Shown here: in pieces, positions 1 through 5,613 of the stretch
How positions within the stretch are numbered: position 1 is the stretch's first letter
How the letters are laid out: each line of letters opens with the position of its first letter
Assembly (NCBI GenBank): GCA_002684175.1
Contig: NYUU01000107.1
Coordinates: 14,648 to 21,259, forward strand
Reading direction: 5' to 3'
From: Synechococcus sp. CPC35
GTDB taxonomy: Bacteria > Cyanobacteriota > Cyanobacteriia > PCC-6307 > Cyanobiaceae
DNA: 6,612 nt
Notes under the pieces: model-generated
What the model was told of the DNA's origin: nothing
Seen by the model: the letters and a program-made list of their open reading frames with translations, nothing else
Databases searched by the model: none
Translations under genes and position numbers: made by a program

Positions 1-311
1 CCGCCGATGCTGATCCAGCGCTGAGCTCCGAGTGCCGTTGTTCCGATCACCCGCACGGCCAGGAGGCTTGCAACGGTCAGTCCATAAACGGGAATCAGCA
101 ACGGCCGCAGGCGAGGTAATGGAATGCGCTCCAGTACCAGTGCCATAAGCACACCCAAACCCGCTGTAATCCAGTGGTGGTACCAGTCCGCGTAATCCGC
201 CTGTCGCTGGGTGCTGGCGATCAGAAGGCCGGCAACGGCAACCATGGCAAGCGGTACCCCCCAGAGCACCCATTCCCGTGACCGTCTGCGGTGCCCCCGG
301 CTGGCGAACAT
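1..311 (-). CDS. rodA: Rod shape-determining protein RodA, N-terminal part (cut by window edge)
   Basis: RodA is the SEDS-family peptidoglycan glycosyltransferase of the elongation machinery, an integral membrane protein that polymerises lipid II with a partner penicillin-binding protein. Reading back from the ATG at 309-311 gives 103 open codons up to the window edge. The basic N-terminus (FASRGHRRRSR) is followed by three hydrophobic segments at about residues 15-33, 46-61 and 67-86, then GAQRWISIG at 95-103, the conserved SEDS/RodA motif at the start of the first large loop. The rest of the protein, roughly three quarters, lies outside the window. The start codon follows the mrp stop codon after only 2 nt (TGA-TC-ATG) and has no obvious Shine-Dalgarno sequence, so translational coupling to mrp is likely. 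The frame is open upstream of this ATG, inside mrp, so a slightly longer form is formally possible. The identification rests on the GAQRW motif and the topology. Confidence 0.88.
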   Translation of the reverse strand, partial: MFASRGHRRRSREWVLWGVPLAMVAVAGLLIASTQRQADYADWYHHWITAGLGVLMALVLERIPLPRLRPLLIPVYGLTVASLLAVRVIGTTALGAQRWISIG

Positions 312-313
312 GA

Positions 314-1390
314 TCAGGCGGGTTGCGTTGCCGCCAGATTCAAGGCTTCCGCCAGACCGTGGAATTCCCTCGCGCTGGGCGAATCGCTGCGGCTGATCAC
401 GATCGGACGACCACTGTCACCACCCTCCTGCACGGGCATCTCCATCGGGATCTGAGCCAGGAGTGGTACGTCGTAATCCTCAGCCAGTTGCGCACCGCCG
501 CCGCTTCCGAACAGGGCATATCGACAGTCAGGACGATCCGGCGGAATGAAGGCGCTCATATTTTCCACAACCCCCAGAACAGGGATCCCCATCTGTCGGA
601 ACATCGCCAGTCCTCGCCGAGCATCCTGGAGGGAAACCTGCTGAGGAGTCGTGACGATCACGACTCCAGCCATCGGTACGGCCTGTGCCAGTGACAGCTG
701 CGCATCACCCGTGCCCGGTGGCAGATCCACCACGAGTACATCTCGCTCACCCCATTCCGCCTGATAGAGAAACTGCCGGATAATTCCATTGAGCATCGGG
801 CCGCGCCAGATCACCGGTTGATGCTCATCAATCAGCAGACCCATCGACACCATGGCGATGCCACAGGTCTCGAGTGGAACCATCCGCTGCTCTTCTCCGC
901 TGCCGAGCACTTCAGGGGTTTGGTCTGACACGCCCAGCATCGTCGGTGCATTCGGACCGTAGATGTCGGCATCGAGAAGCCCGACCGAGAGTCCCTGCTG
1001 CGCCAGGGCACAGGCCAGATTCACCGCAACGGTGCTTTTCCCGACGCCTCCTTTGCCGCTGCTGACGGCCACGACTTTCCGGACACCCGGGATGGACTGA
1101 CGTTCCGCGGGCTGACCGTGTCCGGCCTGGCCGATGCCACCTTGGCTGGGTGGTTGCCCGAGCTCGATCTGAACATCATCGATCCCCTCCAAGTTCAGCA
1201 GGGCCTGGCGAGCTTCAGCCACGATGCGATCACGCTGGTTCAGGGCGTTGCCGGGAAGATTCAGGCGGAAGATCGCGCGAGGAGGTGCAACGCGGATCTG
1301 GTCGATCCAGGTGAGCTCCAGCACTGTTTTTCCACTGCCGGCGTCCCTGACCTGCTGTAAAGCATGAGTCGCCTGTTCGACCAGGGTCAT
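314..1390 (-). CDS. mrp: Mrp/ApbC-type P-loop ATPase, probable Fe-S cluster carrier
   Basis: This 358-residue protein belongs to the Mrp/ApbC/NBP35 group of deviant Walker A ATPases, which hold and transfer Fe-S clusters to apoproteins in the cytosol. An N-terminal MIP18 (DUF59)-like domain covers about residues 3-78. The ATPase domain carries GKGGVGKS at 112-119 with the signature lysine, DADIYGPN at 140-147, and [10 protein letters not shown] (Walker B region) at 220-229. FGSGGG at 294-299 and the IPM segment near 314-316 are typical of the family C-terminus. The length is normal for the bacterial family. The CxxC pair that bridges the cluster in E. coli and Salmonella ApbC, expected just before FGSGGG, is missing: only Cys289 is present there. 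The ATG at 1388-1390 gives the expected N-terminus but has no clear Shine-Dalgarno sequence. The gene is co-directional with rodA and divergent from hemF. Confidence 0.93.
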   Translation of the reverse strand: MTLVEQATHALQQVRDAGSGKTVLELTWIDQIRVAPPRAIFRLNLPGNALNQRDRIVAEARQALLNLEGIDDVQIELGQPPSQGGIGQAGHGQPAERQSIPGVRKVVAVSSGKGGVGKSTVAVNLACALAQQGLSVGLLDADIYGPNAPTMLGVSDQTPEVLGSGEEQRMVPLETCGIAMVSMGLLIDEHQPVIWRGPMLNGIIRQFLYQAEWGERDVLVVDLPPGTGDAQLSLAQAVPMAGVVIVTTPQQVSLQDARRGLAMFRQMGIPVLGVVENMSAFIPPDRPDCRYALFGSGGGAQLAEDYDVPLLAQIPMEMPVQEGGDSGRPIVISRSDSPSAREFHGLAEALNLAATQPA

Positions 1391-1505
1391 CGGTTTCGTC
1401 AGGTCTAATCGAATCCTAGGAGCGATCTCCCATGACAGTCCCTCAAGGAACCTTGTCCGTGGCTGGGGTCATCTGTTTAGGTTTCCAGATCACCGTTTGC
1501 GATGC
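1391..1505. promoter_or_regulatory. Divergent intergenic region between mrp and hemF
   Basis: These 115 bp must hold the start signals for both genes. On the minus strand, TAGGAT (1418-1413) fits a cyanobacterial TANNNT -10 element 22 nt before the mrp ATG, without a good -35 hexamer. On the plus strand, TTGTCC (1453-1458), a 17-nt spacer and TTTAGG (1476-1481) form a weak promoter-like pair ahead of hemF. A short dyad, CAAGG-AA-CCTTG (1444-1455), touches that -35 candidate. The region role is near certain from gene orientation; the individual elements are weak guesses. Confidence 0.35.
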
Positions 1506-2594
1506 ATGGTTCGCTCCCTGATCCGCCGGGTTCTCGGACGCCCCGACGCGGCTCAACGTCATTCCCCTCTGGAGCTGCCTCCGACAGATTCCCGGGAACG
1601 GGCCCGATCGATGGTGATGGGTCTTCAGGATGAGATCTGTTCCGGCCTGGAAGCTCTCGATGGAGAGGGCCGTTTCGCCGAGGAGAGCTGGATTCGGCCG
1701 GAAGGCGGGGGCGGTCGCTCCAGGGTGATGCGGGAGGGTCGTGTTTTCGAGCAGGGGGGGGTGAATTTCTCCGAGGTCCAGGGTGAACAACTTCCTCCCT
1801 CGATTCTCAAGCAGCGGCCGGAAGCGGAGGGACATCCCTGGTTCGCCACAGGAACCTCGATGGTTCTGCATCCCCGCAATCCCTTCATTCCCACTGTCCA
1901 TCTCAATTACCGCTACTTCGAGGCAGGGCCGGTGTGGTGGTTCGGCGGTGGTGCAGATCTCACGCCTTACTACCCGTTCCTGGAGGATGCCCGGCACTTT
2001 CATCGCAGCCACAAAGATGCCTGCGATTCAGTTCATCCCGACCTGCACAAAGTCTTCAAGCCCTGGTGCGATGAGTACTTCTTCCTCAAGCACCGGGGAG
2101 AAACCCGCGGAGTGGGAGGAATCTTTTACGACTATCAGGATTCCAGCGGAACGATTTACAAGGGTCAGGACCCATCGGGTCCTGCTGCCTTGATCTCAGC
2201 TCAGCTCGGCGCCAGGTCTCTCGGCTGGGAGCAGCTGTTCGCTCTGGGCCAGGCCAACGGCCGGGCCTTTCTCCCGTCCTATGCACCCATCGTTGAAAAA
2301 CGCCACCCGATCGAGTTCGGCGAGCGCGAGAGACAGTTCCAGCTTTACCGACGTGGCCGATATGTGGAATTCAATCTGGTCTGGGACCGCGGAACAATCT
2401 TTGGCCTCCAGACGAATGGCCGTACTGAGTCAATCTTGATGTCTCTGCCGCCTTTGGTGCGCTGGGAGTACGCCTATTCAGCAGAACCTGGTTCAAGGGA
2501 GGCGCTGCTCACAGACCTGTTCACGAAGCCGCAGGACTGGCTTGGAGACCCTTCGCTGGAGGAGCTCTGCAGACCCCATGGGGCGATCGGCTAG
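1506..2594 (+). CDS. hemF: Oxygen-dependent coproporphyrinogen III oxidase HemF
   Basis: HemF carries out the O2-dependent double oxidative decarboxylation of coproporphyrinogen III to protoporphyrinogen IX, a soluble step in heme and chlorophyll synthesis. From the ATG at 1506 the protein is 362 residues, about the usual cyanobacterial length; a TTG three codons upstream (1497) is a less likely start. Conserved blocks appear in order: GGGGRSRV (67-74), [12 protein letters not shown] (82-93), [15 protein letters not shown] (125-139), [13 protein letters not shown] (144-156), [10 protein letters not shown] (201-210), and [19 protein letters not shown] (288-306) containing the conserved Asp293, followed by ESILMSLPP (308-316). 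Several conserved histidines lie in the HLNYR and HFHRSH segments. No internal break is seen. It is transcribed away from mrp, and its TAG stop sits in a CTAG palindrome shared with the stop of the converging amidase gene. Confidence 0.97.
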   Translation: MVRSLIRRVLGRPDAAQRHSPLELPPTDSRERARSMVMGLQDEICSGLEALDGEGRFAEESWIRPEGGGGRSRVMREGRVFEQGGVNFSEVQGEQLPPSILKQRPEAEGHPWFATGTSMVLHPRNPFIPTVHLNYRYFEAGPVWWFGGGADLTPYYPFLEDARHFHRSHKDACDSVHPDLHKVFKPWCDEYFFLKHRGETRGVGGIFYDYQDSSGTIYKGQDPSGPAALISAQLGARSLGWEQLFALGQANGRAFLPSYAPIVEKRHPIEFGERERQFQLYRRGRYVEFNLVWDRGTIFGLQTNGRTESILMSLPPLVRWEYAYSAEPGSREALLTDLFTKPQDWLGDPSLEELCRPHGAIG

Positions 2595-3430
2595 CTGACC
2601 CCCCTGACGAGGGCCTCCACCACCCTTTCCGCCAGGCAGTTCACTGTCTGGGTCCGGGTCTTCGGATTGCGCAGCTGCGCTTCCAGCGGATCTTCCAACA
2701 TTCCGATTTCCAGGATGCCGATGCCTCGGCGGGGCCCCCCCAGGCCACCGCGGAAATTGCGGGGGAAGCGGCCGAAGGCCCTCCCCAGACTTTCATCGAC
2801 CGTATTCAGAGGCCGATTGATGGCAGGGATCAATCCGGATCCGAAACCGTGGGGTCGGTAGGCATCAAAATGGATCTCCAGGATGTAATGCCCTTTGGCG
2901 GAGCGAACCCGGGCCTGGGACCAGTTGGTGCGTGGATCGTTGTCGTTTCGGATTGTGAGTGAAGGTGGTCTGTAGGAAATGATGTTCAGTCCCCGGGACC
3001 TGCCGATCCGGACGACGGCTTCCTGCACCTTGAAATTCCAGAAGAGCTCATCGCGCATCAGGGCATCCATCGGTGCCGCGTTGCGCACGTCAACGGCGAA
3101 CCCGGGCGTGCCGGCACTGGCCATGGCCTGTGAATCGGCATGACCGGCCATCACAACGATCGGCAGATTCGGTTGAACCGGTTGTCGGCCCACCCAGCGT
3201 CCGGGGTCGCGGGTGCGCGGTCCCAGAAGAGGATCGGTGGGTTGCGCCTGCTGGGGACAGTTTTTGAGCTTGGAATTTTCGGGGTTTCCTTTCTCTGAAG
3301 CATCCGGTTGTTTCTGCAACCAGTTCCTTTGCGCAGTCGCCCCGGTGATCGCCAGGGTGGTCAACGAGGCGAACACGATCGCCAGGAAGGTCGTCGTCCG
3401 ACGACATTGAGTCCAGCGCAACAGGTTCAT
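2591..3430 (-). CDS. Divergent N-acetylmuramoyl-L-alanine amidase (Amidase_3 family), exported
   Basis: This is probably a zinc-dependent cell-wall hydrolase that cleaves the bond between N-acetylmuramic acid and the peptide stem. The 279-residue protein starts with a signal-peptide-like segment (basic start, hydrophobic core about 13-28, ATA near 31-33). A Pro/Gln/Asn-rich, probably unstructured linker reaches about residue 88, and the catalytic domain covers about 89-279. Proposed zinc ligands are His97 (VVMAGH), Glu128 (RDELFWN) and His187 (LEIHFDA); the proposed catalytic glutamate is Glu241 (ILEIGMLE), aligned by order and spacing with Amidase_3 enzymes. The match is remote: the usual GHGG and SIHAN motifs are altered, and I see no AMIN or SPOR domain. 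The ATG lies 3 nt after the stop of the CCB-like gene, so the two are probably co-transcribed and coupled. Family assignment is fairly good; actual activity is inferred. Confidence 0.75.
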   Translation of the reverse strand: MNLLRWTQCRRTTTFLAIVFASLTTLAITGATAQRNWLQKQPDASEKGNPENSKLKNCPQQAQPTDPLLGPRTRDPGRWVGRQPVQPNLPIVVMAGHADSQAMASAGTPGFAVDVRNAAPMDALMRDELFWNFKVQEAVVRIGRSRGLNIISYRPPSLTIRNDNDPRTNWSQARVRSAKGHYILEIHFDAYRPHGFGSGLIPAINRPLNTVDESLGRAFGRFPRNFRGGLGGPRRGIGILEIGMLEDPLEAQLRNPKTRTQTVNCLAERVVEALVRGVS

Positions 3431-3433
3431 GGC

Positions 3434-3988
3434 TCAGATCGGTGAGGAAAGCAGCGAACCATCACTGGCCAACTGCAGAGATTCCGCCAGTTCAAGTTCC
3501 ATCGCGATCAGTTCATCACGATGGGCCCGCACTCTCAGGGCGCTGCCTCCCATGGGCGGATCGTTCAGCAGACGCAGTTCAAGGTCTTCGATGCGGTCGG
3601 CCCGACGGCTGTAAATCAATCCTGCAACAGGCCCGAGACCCATGAGCAGAACAGGCCACCAGTGCAGTTGAGGGGCCAGCTGGCGCAGAACAAGACCAAA
3701 GCATCCTGCTCCTGTGGCAGCCAGGACCGAAAGCAGCACCGCCAGTGGTCGGCTGGATGCCACTCGGCCGCGGAAGCGAAGGACCTGTCGCTGAGCGTCG
3801 CCGCCCTCACGACTCCAGCCGCGACCCTCCAGCCAGGTGCTCAACCCGTCCAGAACAGTCAGTGGAGGCTGAGGGGAGGTCACATCCACCACTGTGGTTC
3901 GGTCCTTGCTGGCAGCTCGAAGGAAAAAAAACAGCCCAACAGCCAGAAGAACTGTGAGCAACAGAGTTGACTGAAAGCCCTGCGGCAT
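3434..3988 (-). CDS. CCB2/CCB4-like cofactor assembly protein for cytochrome b6f
   Basis: Proteins of this family (PF11152, formerly DUF2930), related to plant CCB2 and CCB4, act in the membrane system that covalently attaches heme c_i to cytochrome b6 of the b6f complex. From the ATG at 3988 the protein has 184 residues. An N-terminal membrane segment with the typical cyanobacterial wording STLLLTVLLAVGLFFFLRA (about 7-25) is followed by KDRT, a soluble stretch of about 55 residues, two more hydrophobic segments (about 81-101 and 111-126) and an acidic helical C-terminus. An in-frame TTG at 3997 would add three residues; it has a purine-rich AAAAAGGA (4016-4009) 11 nt upstream, whereas the ATG is 20 nt from it, so the TTG may be the true start. 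The gene is followed after 3 nt by the amidase gene. The family is recognised from memory of cyanobacterial homologues; I am fairly sure of it, less so of its exact role here. Confidence 0.72.
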   Translation of the reverse strand: MPQGFQSTLLLTVLLAVGLFFFLRAASKDRTTVVDVTSPQPPLTVLDGLSTWLEGRGWSREGGDAQRQVLRFRGRVASSRPLAVLLSVLAATGAGCFGLVLRQLAPQLHWWPVLLMGLGPVAGLIYSRRADRIEDLELRLLNDPPMGGSALRVRAHRDELIAMELELAESLQLASDGSLLSSPI

Positions 3989-4008
3989 GACGGCCAAAAG
4001 GTTGGTGT

Positions 4009-4016
4009 TCCTTTTT
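4009..4016 (-). promoter_or_regulatory. Shine-Dalgarno-like site that bears on the CCB-like gene start
   Basis: The minus strand reads AAAAAGGA here, the best Shine-Dalgarno-like match ahead of any gene in the window. It lies 11 nt before a TTG (3997) and 20 nt before the ATG (3988) in the same frame. The spacing favours the TTG start, although TTG starts are rarer. Confidence 0.45.
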
Positions 4017-4066
4017 AATCGGACTGACCCTCAACGGGACCGTGTTGGAACCGGACCTTCAGTCGT

Positions 4067-4450
4067 TCAGGTCAGAGCGAAGCGATGGGCAGCCAGCCAG
4101 CTGTGCCAGGGCCCCATCAACCGCTCAGCTTCACTGCGCGCATCCGATTGCAGGTGGAGCATCCGACGGGGCCGTCCTCGACTGGGGCAACGCTTGGTGT
4201 AGCTGCTGATGGATCCCTGCTGCTCGAGAAAGTCAAGGGCCTGCTGAAGCACGGTCTCGGACAAACGCAGCTGAGGTTCTTCCTGCAGCAGCTTCTGCAG
4301 CAGTCCGGATGGGTAGTTGTCGTCCTTGAGCAGGCATTCCAGAATCCAGCAGACAGCCAGTTCCAGGTCGAGAAACTGCGGTGGGAGTTGCTGGAAGTAC
4401 TGCTCGATATCGGACAGACAGGAGCGCGACGGCTTGCGGCGGGAAAACAC
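4067..4450 (-). CDS. Small PadR-like winged-helix protein, possible transcriptional regulator
   Basis: From a GTG at 4450 this encodes 127 residues. A helical N-terminal half (about 12-45) leads into a winged-helix-like stretch: YPSGLLQKLLQ (46-56), a recognition-helix candidate LSETVLQQALDFLEQQGSI (63-81), and a basic wing, CPSRGRPRRMLHLQ (88-101), followed by SDARSEAERL. This order matches PadR-type regulators, where a helix-turn-helix is followed by a GRPRxxY-like wing and an xxG/A helix, so DNA binding is a fair inference. The usual PadR C-terminal dimerisation helices are short or absent. The GTG lacks a Shine-Dalgarno sequence, and the frame stays open back to a TGA at 4531-4529 with protein-like sequence but no ATG, GTG or TTG, so the 5' end is uncertain. 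It is divergent from ribonuclease D and lies about 70-80 bp upstream of the CCB-like gene on the same strand. Targets are unknown. Confidence 0.62.
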   Translation of the reverse strand: MFSRRKPSRSCLSDIEQYFQQLPPQFLDLELAVCWILECLLKDDNYPSGLLQKLLQEEPQLRLSETVLQQALDFLEQQGSISSYTKRCPSRGRPRRMLHLQSDARSEAERLMGPWHSWLAAHRFALT

Positions 4451-4569
4451 GACAACGTGGACACTGAATCCATCAAAGTCGATCTCATTGTGAGATTCAA
4501 GAGGCAGTTCCCGGGATTGCCGAAGTCGTCAAACTGATTGTTGCCACCGTCTTCTCCCTGTCCTCCCCC
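4451..4569. promoter_or_regulatory. Divergent intergenic region between the PadR-like gene and ribonuclease D
   Basis: This 119-bp stretch should carry the promoters for both flanking genes. It contains the dyad at 4482-4496, a TTGACG hexamer on the minus strand (4533-4528) that resembles a -35 element but lacks a convincing -10 partner, and a nearly pure pyrimidine tract (4551-4569) directly before the ribonuclease D start. Part of it could also be coding if the PadR-like protein starts upstream of 4450. Confidence 0.35.
4482..4496. promoter_or_regulatory. Dyad ATCTCA-TTG-TGAGAT, operator candidate
   Basis: A perfect 6-bp inverted repeat with a 3-nt centre lies 32 nt upstream of the GTG of the PadR-like gene and 74 nt upstream of ribonuclease D. 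Its size and symmetry suit the binding site of a dimeric winged-helix protein, so autoregulation is a reasonable guess. A 6-bp dyad can also arise by chance. Confidence 0.3.
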
Positions 4570-5214
4570 ATGGCTGAGTCGCTGCCCGCCCCCGCAGAGT
4601 TTGCTGTTTTTGACGAGGATCTCGATGCTGCCTGGACTGAGCGCTATCTCCGTGCTCCCAGGCTGGCGGTTGATACCGAGGCCATGGGACTGATTCATGG
4701 TCGGGATCGTCTCTGCCTCGTCCAGATTGCGGATGCTGAAGATCGTGTGGCCTGTGTGCGCGTTGGACTTGGACAGACGGATGCTCCGAATCTGAAGCGC
4801 CTGTTCGAGGCTGCCGCTGTGGAGAAGGTGTTCCATTTCGCACGGTTCGACGTGGCGGCTCTCGCCACGGGGCTTGGGATCGCCGTTCAGCCCCTGTTCT
4901 GCACAAAAGTTGGTAGCCGTCTTGGACGCACATACACCCCACGGCACGGTCTCAAGGATCTCGTGTTTGAGCTTGTGGGGGTCGAACTGGACAAGGGTGC
5001 ACAGAGCAGCGACTGGGGGCGTGCTGATCAGCTGACCGAGTCCCAGCTGTCCTACGCAGCCAATGATGTGCGTTATCTGCTTCCGGCTCGCGCGCGACTG
5101 GAAGCGATGCTTCGACGCGAAGGGCGATGGGATCTGGCCCAGCGCTGCTTCGCCTGTATTCCCGTCATCGCGGATCTTGACCGTCTGCGCTTCAACCAGA
5201 CCTTCGAGCACTGA
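4570..5214 (+). CDS. rnd: Ribonuclease D-type 3'-5' exonuclease, single-domain form
   Basis: This is a DEDDy-family 3'-5' exoribonuclease, expected to trim the 3' ends of tRNA precursors and other structured RNAs in the cytoplasm using two metal ions. The 214-residue protein is essentially one exonuclease domain: Exo I VDTEAMGL with Asp35 and Glu37, Exo II HFARFDVAAL with Asp94, the KGAQSSDW segment (142-149), and Exo III YAANDVRYLL with Tyr162 and Asp166. All catalytic residues are present. It lacks the C-terminal HRDC domains of the E. coli enzyme (about 375 residues), so it resembles the short form common in cyanobacteria and alphaproteobacteria. The ATG at 4570 has no Shine-Dalgarno sequence; a pyrimidine run precedes it. 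It is transcribed alone, divergent from the PadR-like gene and converging on the small unknown gene, with 42 bp between the two stops. Activity on DNA instead of RNA cannot be excluded from sequence. Confidence 0.9.
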   Translation: MAESLPAPAEFAVFDEDLDAAWTERYLRAPRLAVDTEAMGLIHGRDRLCLVQIADAEDRVACVRVGLGQTDAPNLKRLFEAAAVEKVFHFARFDVAALATGLGIAVQPLFCTKVGSRLGRTYTPRHGLKDLVFELVGVELDKGAQSSDWGRADQLTESQLSYAANDVRYLLPARARLEAMLRREGRWDLAQRCFACIPVIADLDRLRFNQTFEH

Positions 5215-5256
5215 GCTCTTGTCTTCTGTGTCTCTTCACAACGGACAGTCGTCCCG

Positions 5257-5613
5257 TCAGTCCTCAAGGATGAAGTTTCCGTCTCCCTCGCTGTTCTGCA
5301 GCAGCGTGTCCAGCTGAGAGCCGTGATTGGTCCCTACCTCATCGAGAGCATCCAGCATGGCCTGAGCCTTGGCTCGGCGTGTCTCAAGGTCTCGGTGGCC
5401 ATCCTGGGCTGCAGCCTGGTCAACCCGGCGACGCGCACTGGCCAGGCTGATGCTCAGACGACTCGCCAGCAAAGCGCAGATTTTCACGTATGAGGGGTCC
5501 TGAATGGCAGCCATCGCATCAAACTCCGGTTCCTCAGTATCCGTGCAGTCGAGCCAGCACAAGTTCCGCCAGTCGGTCGCTTCCTCCAGCGGATCCCATC
5601 CGACGCCGGCCAA
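5257..5613 (-). CDS. Small conserved-looking protein of unknown function, overlapping the LpxB-like gene
   Basis: I do not recognise this family. The long form from a TTG at 5613 has 118 residues; a shorter form from an ATG at 5514 has 85 residues and a GGAG 9 nt upstream. The protein is soluble, has no signal peptide, and looks helical: an acidic, tryptophan-rich start (WDPLEEATDWRNLCWLDC, 6-23), a middle block SYVKICALLASRLSISLASARRRVDQAAA (41-69) and a charged helix rich in Ala, Arg and Asp (about 70-93). The TTG form overlaps the end of the LpxB-like gene by 80 nt; the ATG form leaves a 19-nt gap. Third codon positions in the overlap are GC-rich in this frame (21 of 26), more than in the LpxB-like frame (14 of 25), which favours the long form. 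It is probably translated from the same transcript as the LpxB-like gene. Confidence 0.68.
   Translation of the reverse strand: MAGVGWDPLEEATDWRNLCWLDCTDTEEPEFDAMAAIQDPSYVKICALLASRLSISLASARRRVDQAAAQDGHRDLETRRAKAQAMLDALDEVGTNHGSQLDTLLQNSEGDGNFILED

Noticed and set aside
1443..2012. A 189-codon open frame antisense to hemF
   Set aside because: It runs across strongly conserved hemF motifs and its translation resembles no family; typical GC-rich shadow frame.
2583..2590. HIP1-like octamer GCGATCGG near the end of hemF
   Set aside because: It differs from HIP1 (GCGATCGC) at the last base, and I see no full copy elsewhere in the window.
3521..3970. A 149-codon plus-strand open frame antisense to the CCB-like gene
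   Set aside because: Low-complexity Gln/Ser composition; the minus strand encodes three membrane segments and a recognised family pattern.
4054..4073. Inverted repeat GACCT...AGGTC at the end of the PadR-like gene
   Set aside because: Only 5-bp arms with a 10-nt loop and no T-tract; expected by chance.
4117..5211. A 364-codon open frame on the minus strand, antisense to ribonuclease D
   Set aside because: The plus strand encodes all DEDDy catalytic motifs over the same bases, and the antisense product has no recognisable domain, repeats or coherent composition. It is a by-product of high GC content.
5241..5257. Possible hairpin ACGGAC-AGTC-GTCCCGT between the converging ribonuclease D and small unknown genes
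   Set aside because: The stem needs a bulged base and no T-run follows on either strand, so it is not a convincing intrinsic terminator.
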